A stretch of 40,634 nt of DNA from Atopobium deltae (GCF_001552785.1 NZ_KQ959489.1:1-40634); one strand, 5' to 3'; positions 7,839 through 17,986 are shown, numbered from the stretch's first letter. A program made the numbers and translations. Notes: generated from the sequence alone by a model not told the origin.

Positions 7839-8167
7839 TTCTTGCTATTCACCTCCTTCAGACCTTAGTTTTACAGAGGCGTCTAGCACAATCCCAACAA
7901 CCAGCAACAGTTTCCAAACAGCTCTTATCAGCAGCACAATCTGCGGCACATAATCAGACTGCACCCGCTGGTGATCAAAAAAATGGTGCAGAGATGTTAC
8001 ATCTCTGCACCACCACAAACTTTATTGTCTAAAACCTCAAACCAGTCGACTACAATCGCTAGCACATTGCCACAGTCGAAGATTATTGCCGTAGTCATTG
8101 ACCGTTACCGCAATTATCGCAGTCAGCAGTCATTGCAGCGACACGACAACGTTGCAGCTACAAGACC
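7839..8167. other. 329-nt intergenic region between the nuclease gene and gyrA
   Basis: The nuclease ribosome-binding site (7851-7858, minus) and the gyrA terminator (7974-8012) lie here. The stretch 8050-8165, between the gyrA stop codon and its terminator, has loosely repeated CAGTCATTG and TTGCCG-like words (for example near 8094 and 8126) but no gene. Confidence 0.6.
7974..8012 (-). terminator. Rho-independent terminator of the gyrB-gyrA transcript
   Basis: TGGTGCAGAGATG (7984-7996) and CATCTCTGCACCA (8000-8012) form a perfect 13-bp stem with a 3-nt loop. On the minus strand the hairpin is followed by a run of seven T, so it ends transcription from gyrA about 155 nt after its stop codon. 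Confidence 0.9.
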
Positions 8168-11050
8168 CTACTCTTCATCGTCAAGGTCAGCAACAATTTG
8201 CTCGTCATCACCAATGTCGACGGGTTCTTCCTCAGCGGCGCCCTTCTCGCCAAGCGCAAAGAGATCAAAGGCCGCTTGTCCGTTGTTAGGCTTCTTGGCA
8301 GTAGGCTTTTTAGCGATCATACGAGCAACTGCAGTAACGCGGTCGGTGTCGCTCACATTCATCACCTTAACCCCCTGCGTCGAGCGGCCTAAACGGCTCA
8401 CATCGGAAGCCTTCACGCGAATGACAATCCCCTCTTCCGAAACGATAACCAACTCGTGTTGTGGGCCAACCACCTTCATACCAGCGAGTTCGCCCTTGCG
8501 TGCGGTCATCTGAATGGTGTACACACCCTGACCACCGCGGTTATGCACGGGATACTCGGAGATGAGCGTGCGCTTGCCGTAGCCCTTTTCGGTAATCACA
8601 AACAGATCACCCTGGCCGTTTGAGATCTCCATGCCCAGTACCTTGGCATCATTCTTCAGCGTTATACCACGCACGCCAGTCGTATCGCGACCCATGGCGC
8701 GAATCTGATCCTCGTCAAAAATGATCGCTTTACCGTCGGTCGAAACCAAAATGACCTTGCAACCAGCCTTTACGCGGCGCACGTCAATAAGCTCGTCATC
8801 GTTCTTAAGGTTAATAGCAATAATACCGTCGTGTCGCGTGCGGTCATAGGCACTCATGGCCGTCTTTTTGACCATACCCGAACGCGTTGCAAACATGAGG
8901 TGGTTGTCCTCGGGGAAGTCACGTGTGGTAATAACCGCCTTTAAGCACTCGCCTTCCACCAGCGGTAATAGGTTAACGATTGCCGAACCACGCGCGGTGC
9001 GAGATCCCAGCGGCAGCTCATGCACCTTTAGACGATACACTTTGCCTCGGTTCGTGAAGAACAGCACGTAATCGTGGGTGGAAGCAATAAAGAGGTGCTC
9101 CACAAAGTCGTCTTCCTTCAGCGAAAGCCCAGCAACGCCCTTTCCTCCGCGTTTTTGCGAACGGTAGGTCGCCACGGGGATGCGCTTCACATAGCCCGCA
9201 TGGGTAACGGTAACAACCATGTCTTCATCGGCGATAAGATCCTCAACATCAAGGTTGAGCGCTTCTTGCGTCGAAATGGTAGTGCGGCGGTCATCGCCGA
9301 ACTTCTCGACAATCTCTTGTAACTCCTCCTTGATGACCTGCAGAATCTTCTCCTCGTGAGCAAGCAAATCCTGATAGTACGCAATCTGCTGATACAGCTC
9401 TTCAATCTGACTTGCAAGCTCGTCGCGGGCCAGACCAGTCAGACGACGCAGGCGCATCTGCAAAATTGCTTCGCCCTGAATGTCATCGATGTCAAAACGC
9501 TCGTGCATGCGTTGCTTCGCTTCAGCATCGTCGCGCGAAGAACGAATGATGTGGACAATTTCGTCGATATTATCGACCGCGATGAGAAGACCTTCGAGGA
9601 TGTGCACGCGTTTCTGTGCTTTATCGAGGCGAAACTTCGTGCGGCGGGTCACCACGTCAATTTGGTGCTGGATGTAATAGTGCAGCATTTCGCGCAGGTT
9701 GAGTGTGCGGGGAACTCCGTCGACCAGCGCGATATCGATAACACCAAAGTTGGATTGCAACTGCGTGCGCTTATAGAGGTTGTTGAGCACGACCTGTGGA
9801 ACAGCGCCCTGCTTCAGATCAATAACAATGCGCATACCCTTGCGGTTTGACTCGTCACGCATATCAGCAATGCCGTCAATTTTTTTCTCATTGACAGCCT
9901 GCGCGATCTTCTCTTGCAAAAGGCCTTTGTTAACCTGGTACGGAATCTCGGTAATGACCAAGCGCTGGCGGCTTCCTTTGCCGACATTCTCGACATGGAC
10001 CTTAGAGCGAATGGTGATGGAACCGCGGCCCGTTTCGTACGCATCGCGAATCCCGTCGGTGCCCATAATAATGCCACCCGTCGGGAAGTCGGGACCGGGA
10101 AGCACCTTCATGAGCTCGTCGGTGGTGACGTCGGGGTTGTCGATCATGAGGTAGATGGCGTTTGCGACTTCGCGCAGGTTGTGGGGCGCGACATTCGTGG
10201 CCATACCAACCGCAATACCCGAGGAGCCATTGACTAAAAGGTTGGGAAAACGGGCGGGCAAAACTGCAGGCTCTGCCAGCGACTCATCATAGTTTGGCTG
10301 TGAATCAACCGTGTCCTCATTGAGTCCGGCGAGAAGTTCCATGGCGCCGCGGGTGAGGCGCGACTCGGTATAACGCATAGCTGCTGGGGGATCACCGTCG
10401 ATGGAACCGAAGTTACCATGGCCGTCGACCAGCGGAAAACGCATCGAAAAGTCCTGCGCCATGCGGACCATGGAGTCATAAATAGCGGCATCGCCATGGG
10501 GGTGATACTTACCCATAACTTCACCGACGGTCCATGCAGACTTTTTATGTGGTTTGTTGGGTGTAATGCCCGCCTCGTTCATAGCGTACAAAATGCGCCT
10601 GTGAACAGGCTTTAGGCCGTCGCGTACGTCAGGAAGGGCACGTGCAACAATAACGGACATGGAGTACTCAAGAAACGACTGTTTCATTTCGTTACTCATG
10701 TCGGTCGGTTTAATAGCACCACCGTGAATGTCCTCGAGGGTAATGCGCGTTCCCGCCTCGTCGCTAAGGGTATGAGAAAGGTCTGCCCCGCCACCAAGCG
10801 TCAGCTGGTTGGAAGACTCGTCTTCGTCATCGAGGCCATCGTCAAAGTCATCATCGCGGTCGCTATCGAGATCATCATCAAGATCACCGTCGACCTTCTC
10901 GTCATCACGCGTATCAAAATCGTCAGCATGATTGTCAGGGCGATCGTTTTCGTTGGTGCGATCATTAGTGCGAGCGTTGCGGTCGTCGCCATTGAAATCG
11001 CCAGGACGATTATTGAGGTTATCGCTGTGGTTGTTAATATCGTCTGCCAC
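8168..11050 (-). CDS. gyrA: DNA gyrase subunit A
   Basis: The breakage-reunion subunit of gyrase (960 residues). Core motifs: [14 protein letters not shown], quinolone-resistance-determining stretch [13 protein letters not shown] (180-192) and catalytic Tyr227 in AAMRYTESR. The C-terminal pinwheel domain has the GyrA-box as QKRGGKG, which marks gyrase rather than topoisomerase IV. The first 105 or so residues are an extension absent from E. coli GyrA: very rich in D, N and R up to about residue 80, then a better-structured segment ([17 protein letters not shown], 101-117). The tail is also acidic. The residue equivalent to E. coli Ser83 is Ala188. Start: GTG 11050 with AAAGGA upstream, 21 nt after the gyrB stop, so the two form an operon. 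Confidence 0.97.
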   Translation of the reverse strand: MADDINNHSDNLNNRPGDFNGDDRNARTNDRTNENDRPDNHADDFDTRDDEKVDGDLDDDLDSDRDDDFDDGLDDEDESSNQLTLGGGADLSHTLSDEAGTRITLEDIHGGAIKPTDMSNEMKQSFLEYSMSVIVARALPDVRDGLKPVHRRILYAMNEAGITPNKPHKKSAWTVGEVMGKYHPHGDAAIYDSMVRMAQDFSMRFPLVDGHGNFGSIDGDPPAAMRYTESRLTRGAMELLAGLNEDTVDSQPNYDESLAEPAVLPARFPNLLVNGSSGIAVGMATNVAPHNLREVANAIYLMIDNPDVTTDELMKVLPGPDFPTGGIIMGTDGIRDAYETGRGSITIRSKVHVENVGKGSRQRLVITEIPYQVNKGLLQEKIAQAVNEKKIDGIADMRDESNRKGMRIVIDLKQGAVPQVVLNNLYKRTQLQSNFGVIDIALVDGVPRTLNLREMLHYYIQHQIDVVTRRTKFRLDKAQKRVHILEGLLIAVDNIDEIVHIIRSSRDDAEAKQRMHERFDIDDIQGEAILQMRLRRLTGLARDELASQIEELYQQIAYYQDLLAHEEKILQVIKEELQEIVEKFGDDRRTTISTQEALNLDVEDLIADEDMVVTVTHAGYVKRIPVATYRSQKRGGKGVAGLSLKEDDFVEHLFIASTHDYVLFFTNRGKVYRLKVHELPLGSRTARGSAIVNLLPLVEGECLKAVITTRDFPEDNHLMFATRSGMVKKTAMSAYDRTRHDGIIAINLKNDDELIDVRRVKAGCKVILVSTDGKAIIFDEDQIRAMGRDTTGVRGITLKNDAKVLGMEISNGQGDLFVITEKGYGKRTLISEYPVHNRGGQGVYTIQMTARKGELAGMKVVGPQHELVIVSEEGIVIRVKASDVSRLGRSTQGVKVMNVSDTDRVTAVARMIAKKPTAKKPNNGQAAFDLFALGEKGAAEEEPVDIGDDEQIVADLDDEE

Positions 11051-11071
11051 AATAATCCTTTCTTAAGATGC

Positions 11072-13027
11072 TTAAATATCGAGGAAACGCACGTCTTTTG
11101 CGTGAGTTTGAATGAAGTCTTTACGCTTTTCGACTTGTGTTCCCATGAGATCCGAAACAGCACGGTTGGCTGCTAAGGCATCTTCAATAGTGACGCGTAA
11201 CAAGATGCGGCTTGAGGGTTCCATCGTAGTGCTCCAGAGCTGCTCGGGGTCCATTTCACCCAAACCCTTGTAGCGCTGAACGGTGTATTTACTGGAATCC
11301 TCATACTGGCGCGCCTCAAGGGCAAGCTCGTCGTCGGTGTAAATATACTTACCGTTTTTGCGGCCCTTTGGCTTTATCTGGTAGAGCGGCGGTTGGGCCA
11401 CATAAATATATCCAGCGTCGATCATGGGCTTCATAAAGCGATAGAAGAAAGTAAGAAGCAAAATACGAATGTGTGCACCGTCAACATCAGCATCGGTCAT
11501 AATAACAATTTTATGATAGCGGGCCTTCGTAATGTCAAAATCGTCGCCAATACCCGTGCCAATTGCTGTGATAAGCGACTTAATGGTTTCGGACTCAAGA
11601 GCGCGATCCTTGTGCACACGCTCAACATTAAGAATCTTTCCGCGAAGGGGTAGCACTGCTTGAATCGCGCGGTCGCGAGCCATTTTTGCAGAACCACCTG
11701 CCGAGTCACCCTCAACAATAAAAAGCTCTGTTGAAGCGGCATCACGAACAGAGCAGTCCGCGAGCTTACCTGGCAGAGAAGAGCTTTCAAGCAGACCAGG
11801 TTTACGTGTCGCTATCCGAGCGCGTTGTGCTGCAAGGCGCCCGCGAGCAGCCTGAGTTGCTTTTTTAAGAATTTCTCTTGCTTGACGAGGGTGCTCTTCC
11901 AAATACTCCTCAAGCCCTGTAGACACAACTTGCTGTGTGAGGGTCCTTATATAGGAACTACCAAGCTTTGCTTTGGTTTGTCCTTCAAACTGGGGGTCGG
12001 GAAGTTTTACCGAGATAACTGCCGTAAGACCTTCTCGGATGTCATTACCTTCGAGCTTAGGATCTTTCGCTTTAAAAATTTTATTTTTGACACCATAGTC
12101 ATTAATAGCGTTGGTTAAAGCGCTGCGGAATCCCGTGAGGTGCATACCACCTTCTTCTGTAAAAATATCATTTGCAAAAGAAAGGGTCCTCTCGCTAAAA
12201 CCAGCATTCCACGTAAGTGCAACCTCAACTTCGCCCATCTGGGTGGTAGGAGCGTCAGGAGCCGACTTGCCGGTAATGTAAATAGGACGGCTGAGTCCAT
12301 CGAGCGCTTTTTTGCCTTCATCGAGGAATTTTACGAAGTCAACAATGCCACCTGCATAGCAAAAATCAACTCTGCGAGGAGTTAATTCGCGTTCGTCAAT
12401 AAGTACGATCTTAAGATTTTTATTGAGAAATGCGGTCTCTTGAAGACGATCTTTGAGTGTGTCGAAATCATAGGTCGTGGTTTCAAAAATTTCCTCATCG
12501 GGCCAGAAAGTAACAGTTGTTCCTGTGGTGGTTGTTTTCCCAATAACTTCCATTTTTTTGGTTGTTTTACCGCGGGCAAATTCCATCTTATACACTTTGC
12601 CATCGCGTTTTACTTCAGCTATAACCTTTTTAGAAAGCGCGTTGACAACCGAAATACCAACGCCATGAAGACCACCAGAAACTTTATACGCGTTATTATC
12701 AAACTTGCCACCAGCGTGGAGGATGGTTAAAACAACTTCAAGCGTCGGAATCTTTTTCTTTGGATGAGGTGCGACGGGAATACCACGACCATTGTCTTCT
12801 ACGGAAATAGAGTTGTCAGGATGAATGATGACTCTAATGGAGGTACAAAACCCTGCCATTGCCTCATCCACGGAGTTATCAACAATCTCCCACACAAGGT
12901 GATGAAGTCCTGAGGAAGATGTTGTACCAATATACATGCCAGGACGTTTACGGACGGCCTCAAGGCCTTCGAGTATTTGAATCTCGTTGGCACCGTATGC
13001 ATTTTTGTTTTCTTTTTTGTTGGCCAC
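11072..13027 (-). CDS. gyrB: DNA gyrase subunit B
   Basis: The ATPase subunit of gyrase. GHKL motifs EIVDNSVDEA (47-56) and the DNGRGIP loop, then GLHGVG, are present. The TOPRIM domain carries EGDSAGGSA, PLRGKILNVE and DADVDGAHI, and the C-terminus has the QRYKGLGEM motif. GTG 13027 is chosen: AAGGGG ends 6 nt upstream and the resulting 651 residues match the family. The frame stays open to 13084, but those 19 residues (MYTYSYMIDK and onward) look like translated leader. First gene of a gyrB-gyrA pair, with 166 nt separating it from dciA. Confidence 0.97.
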   Translation of the reverse strand: MANKKENKNAYGANEIQILEGLEAVRKRPGMYIGTTSSSGLHHLVWEIVDNSVDEAMAGFCTSIRVIIHPDNSISVEDNGRGIPVAPHPKKKIPTLEVVLTILHAGGKFDNNAYKVSGGLHGVGISVVNALSKKVIAEVKRDGKVYKMEFARGKTTKKMEVIGKTTTTGTTVTFWPDEEIFETTTYDFDTLKDRLQETAFLNKNLKIVLIDERELTPRRVDFCYAGGIVDFVKFLDEGKKALDGLSRPIYITGKSAPDAPTTQMGEVEVALTWNAGFSERTLSFANDIFTEEGGMHLTGFRSALTNAINDYGVKNKIFKAKDPKLEGNDIREGLTAVISVKLPDPQFEGQTKAKLGSSYIRTLTQQVVSTGLEEYLEEHPRQAREILKKATQAARGRLAAQRARIATRKPGLLESSSLPGKLADCSVRDAASTELFIVEGDSAGGSAKMARDRAIQAVLPLRGKILNVERVHKDRALESETIKSLITAIGTGIGDDFDITKARYHKIVIMTDADVDGAHIRILLLTFFYRFMKPMIDAGYIYVAQPPLYQIKPKGRKNGKYIYTDDELALEARQYEDSSKYTVQRYKGLGEMDPEQLWSTTMEPSSRILLRVTIEDALAANRAVSDLMGTQVEKRKDFIQTHAKDVRFLDI

Positions 13028-13193
13028 TACCCACCCCTTTATATCACTACAAGTTTTATCTATCATGTAGCTATACGTATACACAGTCTAAATTTTACTC
13101 TTTTCTTAAATACTGTCCATCCTGAAGTAAAAAAGACCATTGTTTTATTATTTTTATTGTTTGTAGGCGTTGAGGTGCGTTGTGAGCCTCTAT

Positions 13194-13826
13194 CTATGAC
13201 CTTGATGTATCGTTGGTCATTTCTCGTTTTAAAGAAGAAATAATCGCTTTATACACCTTTTCTTTAAGCTGCGTTGGAAGATTTTTTGTCAACTGATCCG
13301 CATGGTGAAGCTGCTCCTCCGTGGGCTCGAAATCAGTTACAATTTTTTGTATATTTTTGCTCTTTACTTCACTTTTATTAATCTTTTTAGGAATTTTTGA
13401 GAGCTTAAATTGAATGTCAGAAAGCATAAAGCCTGCGTGGGCCAAACGAACAAGATAAATTTCTTTGTTGGTTGTAAAGTCTTGCAGGATTGTATGTTTA
13501 TCGATGTAGACAATAAGTGTTGGATCAACGTTACTGCGCTCGTCTTTTTTAAGGAACAATCCACAGGTATGATTTTTTTCAAACGTTCCATTCACGCTAA
13601 ACCATGCCTTATAGGCTTGTTGAGTTTTTGAAAGGTTTTTAGCGAGTGACGAATCATAAAGATTATTAAGAACCTCTTTAAGAGAACTCTCAGAGGTTTT
13701 TTCGGCGGAGTTGTTTTTACTGATATAGATATCATTATTCACTACGGCAGCATTATTGTTTTTGGTATAAGCATTTCTACTCACTGCGTTGCGCGTCGTT
13801 ATATTATCTGTACGTTTATTCGCCAT
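13194..13826 (-). CDS. dciA: DciA-like protein (DUF721), probable replicative-helicase loader/operator
   Basis: A 210-residue protein with an Asn/Thr-rich, probably disordered N-terminus (first 45 residues), then a DUF721/DciA-type domain: KAWFSVNGTFEKNHTCGLFL, with the W...HT pattern, and a beta-rich LIVYIDKHTILQDFTTNKE followed by a helix reaching FMLSDIQFKLS. DciA proteins help place the DnaB helicase where no DnaC/DnaI exists (family knowledge). A basic C-terminal helix (KNLPTQLKEKVYKAIISSLK) follows. The start overlaps the recF stop by 11 bp, so the two are translationally coupled. Position between recF and gyrB is typical of actinobacteria. Divergence is high, hence moderate confidence in function. 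Confidence 0.78.
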   Translation of the reverse strand: MANKRTDNITTRNAVSRNAYTKNNNAAVVNNDIYISKNNSAEKTSESSLKEVLNNLYDSSLAKNLSKTQQAYKAWFSVNGTFEKNHTCGLFLKKDERSNVDPTLIVYIDKHTILQDFTTNKEIYLVRLAHAGFMLSDIQFKLSKIPKKINKSEVKSKNIQKIVTDFEPTEEQLHHADQLTKNLPTQLKEKVYKAIISSLKREMTNDTSRS

Positions 13827-14904
13827 AACGAATCACCTGCGCTGGATTAATTTGCTTACACATCTGTGGCTCGGCGTTGGTACTCGTAATAATCGTTTGT
13901 ACACCCCGACTAATGAAGTTTAAAAGGGCTTCTCGCCTATAGATATCTAGTTCACTCATAACGTCATCAAGGAGTAGCAGCGGTGTTGTTTTGATAAGAT
14001 TTTTTGTAACTTCAATCTCGGCCATTTTCCACGCGAGCACGATACTGCGCTGCTGGCCTTGTGATCCAAAGGTACGAGCAGGTTTATTATTAATGTAAAA
14101 ACAAATATCATCGCGATGAGGACCAACAAGCGTTTGTTGGCGTCTTTTATCTTCCTCATAGTTTTTCTCAAGAGCACTAAAAAATGCTTCCTGTATTTGC
14201 TCACGTGATAAAGAGAAAATATCTTCAGTAATGGTACTTTCGTACACAATATCAAGCGTCTCACTTTGAGCAAGTTCATGATAAATTTCTTTTACCTTTG
14301 GCATGAGCTGTGAGAATAGATTAAGACGGTGTTGTAACAGTGTCGCTCCCCCAAAAGCAAGTGACTCGTTCCAAGCATTTATAAGTGAATCACTACAATA
14401 TCCATCTTTTAATAAGGTATTGCGTTGTGTAACAGTACGCATATAGGTACGCACTACGTTATCATAGCCTTTATGTATATTACTACCAAATAAATCAAGC
14501 TCGTCGCGCCGCTCTTTTGCGGAGCCCTTAATCACTAAGAGATTATCTGGATAAAACAAAACCGATGGATATAGTCCAATAATGTCATGTTTCGTGCAAG
14601 GTTTTGTATTTTTTTGAAAGCTCTTTTTTGTTGGTGTCAGTAAGCAAAGAAGATCAACAACTCGTCCATCCCCTGTCACATGGCTTTGTATAAAGCTTGA
14701 AATTTCTTTATCGCCCAACAGATCACACAAGCGGGGATGGCGAAAAGAACTTCCTGTTGTAATAAGTTGAAGTGCTTCAATAGTATTCGTCTTACCAGTT
14801 GCGTTAGGACCAATAAGAAGGGTTATTCCTTTGTCAAAAACAAAGGTCTTCTCATTAAAATTCCTAAAATTGGTAAGACGAAGTGTTTCTATTGAAAGCC
14901 CCAC
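13816..14904 (-). CDS. recF: DNA replication and repair protein RecF
   Basis: An SMC-like ABC ATPase of 362 residues that helps load RecA at gaps. Visible motifs: Walker A GPNATGKT (32-39), the LTNFRNF N-terminal signature, GPHRDD, the ABC signature FGSQGQQRS and Walker B PLLLLDDVMSELD. The start is a GTG at 14904, three bases after the dnaN stop; GGATGTGAG in the end of dnaN serves as a weak ribosome-binding site. It overlaps dciA downstream, so dnaN-recF-dciA is one operon. Confidence 0.96.
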   Translation of the reverse strand: MGLSIETLRLTNFRNFNEKTFVFDKGITLLIGPNATGKTNTIEALQLITTGSSFRHPRLCDLLGDKEISSFIQSHVTGDGRVVDLLCLLTPTKKSFQKNTKPCTKHDIIGLYPSVLFYPDNLLVIKGSAKERRDELDLFGSNIHKGYDNVVRTYMRTVTQRNTLLKDGYCSDSLINAWNESLAFGGATLLQHRLNLFSQLMPKVKEIYHELAQSETLDIVYESTITEDIFSLSREQIQEAFFSALEKNYEEDKRRQQTLVGPHRDDICFYINNKPARTFGSQGQQRSIVLAWKMAEIEVTKNLIKTTPLLLLDDVMSELDIYRREALLNFISRGVQTIITSTNAEPQMCKQINPAQVIRYGE

Positions 14905-14907
14905 AAC

Positions 14908-16023
14908 TCACATCCTTACTGGCATGAGAAGGTATAGATAGTTAATGGTTCCCCAAGTCTTAAAGACAGCAGGCTGCATGGTTGCGTTGAGATCAAGCTG
15001 AATTTTGGTGTTGGGACCTATAGCACTCATGCAATCTTCGACATAACGATAGTTAAGCGCAATATCAAGAGAATTACCAGTAACATCCACCGAGAGCGCC
15101 TCAGTAGCTTTACTCATGTCAGAAGAGGTTGTTGAAAGAATAAACTGTTTTTTTTCTTGATCAATCCTGCATAATACTTTTGAAGTGTTGGAACTAATAG
15201 TTGTTACACGACGCAATGCTCCAGAAAAATCATCTGAAAGCATACTCACTGAGGTAGCACACGATGAAGGAATGAGATTTTTATAGGCTGGGAACTGACC
15301 TTCAATTTTGCGGGCAACGTAGGTTGTATCACCAAACATAAAGACAATCTGATTTTCGTTACTACCAATCGTAATGGTATTAGTGTCTGATGGAATTGAC
15401 AATACATCATGAAATACCATACCAGGTAAAATCATTGAAATTCCCTGGATAATAGCAGAGGTTTCTATATTAGTGTCGCAAACAGCAAGGCGGAATGAGT
15501 CAGTAGCAACCAAACGAATGACATTATTCTCGACCGTCATATAAATTCCCGAGAGAATGGGACGAGAAGTGTCTTTTGAGGTGACTTTGTAGACCTTCTC
15601 AACCATAGAAGAAAGCAAGGTTGCGGGCAGCTCCACCGTTTGGTCGAGTTGTACTTCAGGAAATGAAGGAAACTCATCTGGATTAAGTACAATAAGACTA
15701 AACTTCGAAAATGCACTTGTAATAAGGCAGGTACTACTTATTTCGTCAGTGGTAGTACTAAAGGTGATTGCCGTGTCACCAAGATGCTTAACAATGTTAT
15801 TGAGTGTTTTTCCAGATAAAACAATGCTTCCCTCTTCCTCAACATTTGCGGGCACCTTACAACGTACCGAGACAGTAAGGTCTGTTGATTGAAGTTCAAG
15901 CGTTCCATTTTGTGCTGAAAGGTAAATACCAGTAAGAATAGGAGTGGTTGCGTTAAAACTTATACCTTTACTCACAATAGAAAGTGCTTTTGCTAATGAA
16001 GCCTGTTGTATCGAGAAGATCAT
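14908..16023 (-). CDS. dnaN: DNA polymerase III beta clamp
   Basis: The 371-residue sliding clamp that tethers DNA polymerase III. It begins MIFSIQQASLAKALSIVSKG and has GIYLSAQNGTLELQSTDLTVSVRC, RPILSGIYM, TDSFRLAV and the usual C-terminal PVRM tail, all as expected across three clamp domains. ATG 16023 is preceded by AAAGGGA. It is the first gene of the dnaN-recF-dciA operon; the 298-nt gap to dnaA carries its leader. Confidence 0.97.
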   Translation of the reverse strand: MIFSIQQASLAKALSIVSKGISFNATTPILTGIYLSAQNGTLELQSTDLTVSVRCKVPANVEEEGSIVLSGKTLNNIVKHLGDTAITFSTTTDEISSTCLITSAFSKFSLIVLNPDEFPSFPEVQLDQTVELPATLLSSMVEKVYKVTSKDTSRPILSGIYMTVENNVIRLVATDSFRLAVCDTNIETSAIIQGISMILPGMVFHDVLSIPSDTNTITIGSNENQIVFMFGDTTYVARKIEGQFPAYKNLIPSSCATSVSMLSDDFSGALRRVTTISSNTSKVLCRIDQEKKQFILSTTSSDMSKATEALSVDVTGNSLDIALNYRYVEDCMSAIGPNTKIQLDLNATMQPAVFKTWGTINYLYLLMPVRM

Positions 16024-16321
16024 GCGAGATCCCTTTCTTTATTATTATGTATATATCTATAAAACTAACTATAGTAATAATAAGTTTAGTAGAAATGTTA
16101 AAAACTAAACACTTGCACAGGTTAAACGGACAAAAAAGTAACGATTTTTATAAAAAAGTTTTAAACACTCCTTGCAAACGTCCTGCGACAAAACATGTTT
16201 CATCACGATAGGGGTCCTTCTCAACAACGATTGAAAACTTTTAAACAAAGTTTTAAACACCAGTGTTGGAATGTGCTGGTAATCCAACATATTCATACAC
16301 ACCTTTATATAGTGATAAAGC
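16024..16321. other. dnaA-dnaN intergenic region with GTTTTAAACAC repeats
   Basis: An AT-rich 298-nt region. GTTTTAAACAC occurs at 16158-16168 and 16250-16260, with a third near copy CTTTTAAACA at 16238-16247. A near DnaA box TTATCCATT (16323-16331) overlaps the end of dnaA. In many bacteria this interval is part of oriC, but strict DnaA boxes are not seen here. Confidence 0.45.
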
Positions 16322-17914
16322 TTATCCATTAAGAATAGTATCCTTAATCTGAGAAATTTGATCATAAAGAAGTCTTGACTCTTTAATGTTCTTCTCGGTT
16401 TCGATAATGCTATAAGAGATAGTTGCATGAGACCTTCCTCCAAAACGCTTACCAATATCAGCAAGTGTGAGATCGGTCATCTCTCGCGCTAAATAGCAAC
16501 CGATTTGCCGCGGTCCCATGATTTCTTTTTTACGTGTCGAACCAACAAGGTCGCTATGGGAAATATGGAAGGCATCCTCAATAGCCTTAATAATTTGGTC
16601 AATCGTAACAATACGGTGGGTTGTACCAAACTTTTGGGTAGCTAACTTAATAATGTTTTCTCGCCTGAAGTCCTCGCCTTTTTGCTGGAGTTTTGTTGCT
16701 TCTAACAAACAACTTTGACAAAAACTTTCGATAACACGAATATTGGATCCTGCACGCTCTGCCATAAGTTGCAAACACTCATCTGACAAAACACCTTCAT
16801 ATCCAGGTAAGTTTTCGGATATAGCATCTTCTTTAGCGCGATTATAAAAATTTGTTATCAATGCAAGTTTAAGGTCATAGTCTGGTACTTTAATAGGACA
16901 TGCAAAGCCAGAATCCAAGCGAGAAACTAAGCGCTCATCAAAGTCAACATTACCAATTCCTAGCTGCGCTGGTGATTCGTCAGCCGCCAGAACAATTTGT
17001 TTCCCATGATCGACGAGGTAGTTAAAAAGGTCGAAGAAAAAGCCCACACTACCAGGTCCTTTAAGGAACTGAATATCATCAATAATAAGGATGTCTATAT
17101 CACGATAATTTCGGCGAAATGCCTCTTTTACCTCCGCAGAGGTATCGCTCATAGCGCGAACATATTCACTTACAAAGTCATGAGAGACACGATATACACA
17201 GAGCTTTTCTATCTTGTTTTGTACAATATAGTTTTGGATTGCCTTTAAAAGGTGAGTTTTTCCTAAACCGCTTCGTCCGTAAATAAAAAGAGGGTTGTAG
17301 TTTTTAACACCATCAGCTACGCACTTTGCCGCCTGCAGTGCAAGCATATTTTCTTCACCCGTAACAAAACGACTAAAAGTGAGTTTTGAATCATTTTCGG
17401 TCACATCATCAATTAAAGGATTGGCTGCCCGCCTTTCCTCAATAGATTTTTGTATACCAAGCATCTGTGTTGGTGTTTGTGTATCTATACCCTGTGTTGA
17501 CATACTTTGTTGAGAATATCTAAGCTGTTGTTGCTGTTCTTGTGGGGTAGCAACTCTTTGTTCTTGCGGCTGATGGTATTGTTGTTCTTGCGATAAAGAA
17601 AGAAGTTCTTCTTGAGATATAACTGACGATGTTTGAACTTTTGTTGTTGAACTTACATTGGCAGTAACAACAAACTTTATATCTTCATACGAGATTTGTT
17701 TTAGATAGTTTTCTATAAGGGGTGTTAGTTTTTCTATCTGTAAGCGAATAAAGCGTGATGGAGCACTTATATAAAGCTTATTGTCTTCAAGTGAATATGG
17801 TTTGCAGTTTTGAAGCATAGCATAGTGAGAAATTTTAATATCTTTATTCTCTCTCGTTAAATCTAAAACATCACTCCATAGTGCCAAAGCATCAGAAGTA
17901 AGAGAAGTATCCAT
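16322..17914 (-). CDS. dnaA: Chromosomal replication initiator DnaA
   Basis: The AAA+ initiator that melts the origin. Domain I is N-terminal (SDALALWSDVLDL). Domain II is a Gln-rich disordered linker (about 110-165, with runs of Q). The AAA+ core has Walker A YGRSGLGKTH and Walker B IDILIIDDIQFLKG. Domain IV carries the DnaA signature LADIGKRFGGRSHATI. Total about 530 residues. The start is ambiguous: ATG 17914 has GGTGGAG only 3 nt away, while GTG 17923 has GGAG at 6 nt, and TTG 17926 is also in frame; the difference is three to four residues. Its promoter region carries DnaA-box-like repeats, pointing to autoregulation. Confidence 0.96.
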   Translation of the reverse strand: MDTSLTSDALALWSDVLDLTRENKDIKISHYAMLQNCKPYSLEDNKLYISAPSRFIRLQIEKLTPLIENYLKQISYEDIKFVVTANVSSTTKVQTSSVISQEELLSLSQEQQYHQPQEQRVATPQEQQQQLRYSQQSMSTQGIDTQTPTQMLGIQKSIEERRAANPLIDDVTENDSKLTFSRFVTGEENMLALQAAKCVADGVKNYNPLFIYGRSGLGKTHLLKAIQNYIVQNKIEKLCVYRVSHDFVSEYVRAMSDTSAEVKEAFRRNYRDIDILIIDDIQFLKGPGSVGFFFDLFNYLVDHGKQIVLAADESPAQLGIGNVDFDERLVSRLDSGFACPIKVPDYDLKLALITNFYNRAKEDAISENLPGYEGVLSDECLQLMAERAGSNIRVIESFCQSCLLEATKLQQKGEDFRRENIIKLATQKFGTTHRIVTIDQIIKAIEDAFHISHSDLVGSTRKKEIMGPRQIGCYLAREMTDLTLADIGKRFGGRSHATISYSIIETEKNIKESRLLYDQISQIKDTILNG

Positions 17915-17930
17915 ATGCTCCACCAAAAGC

Positions 17931-17978
17931 TCCAGTAAAACGTAGAATCCAGTAAAATTTAAAAATCCAGTGAAATTC
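17931..17978. repeat. Three TCCAGTRAAA direct repeats in the dnaA leader
   Basis: TCCAGTAAAA (17931-17940), TCCAGTAAAATTT (17948-17960) and TCCAGTGAAATTC (17966-17978) recur every 17-18 bp. The region is AT-rich and lies directly between the dnaA start codon and the DnaA-box array. The copy nearest to dnaA contains its Shine-Dalgarno sequence on the minus strand. It may be part of the origin unwinding region or a translational control element. Confidence 0.6.
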
Positions 17979-17986
17979 AGAATTTT

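Noticed and set aside
13028-13084. Longer GyrB N-terminus from 13084
   Set aside because: GTG 13027 has a better ribosome-binding site and matches the family start.
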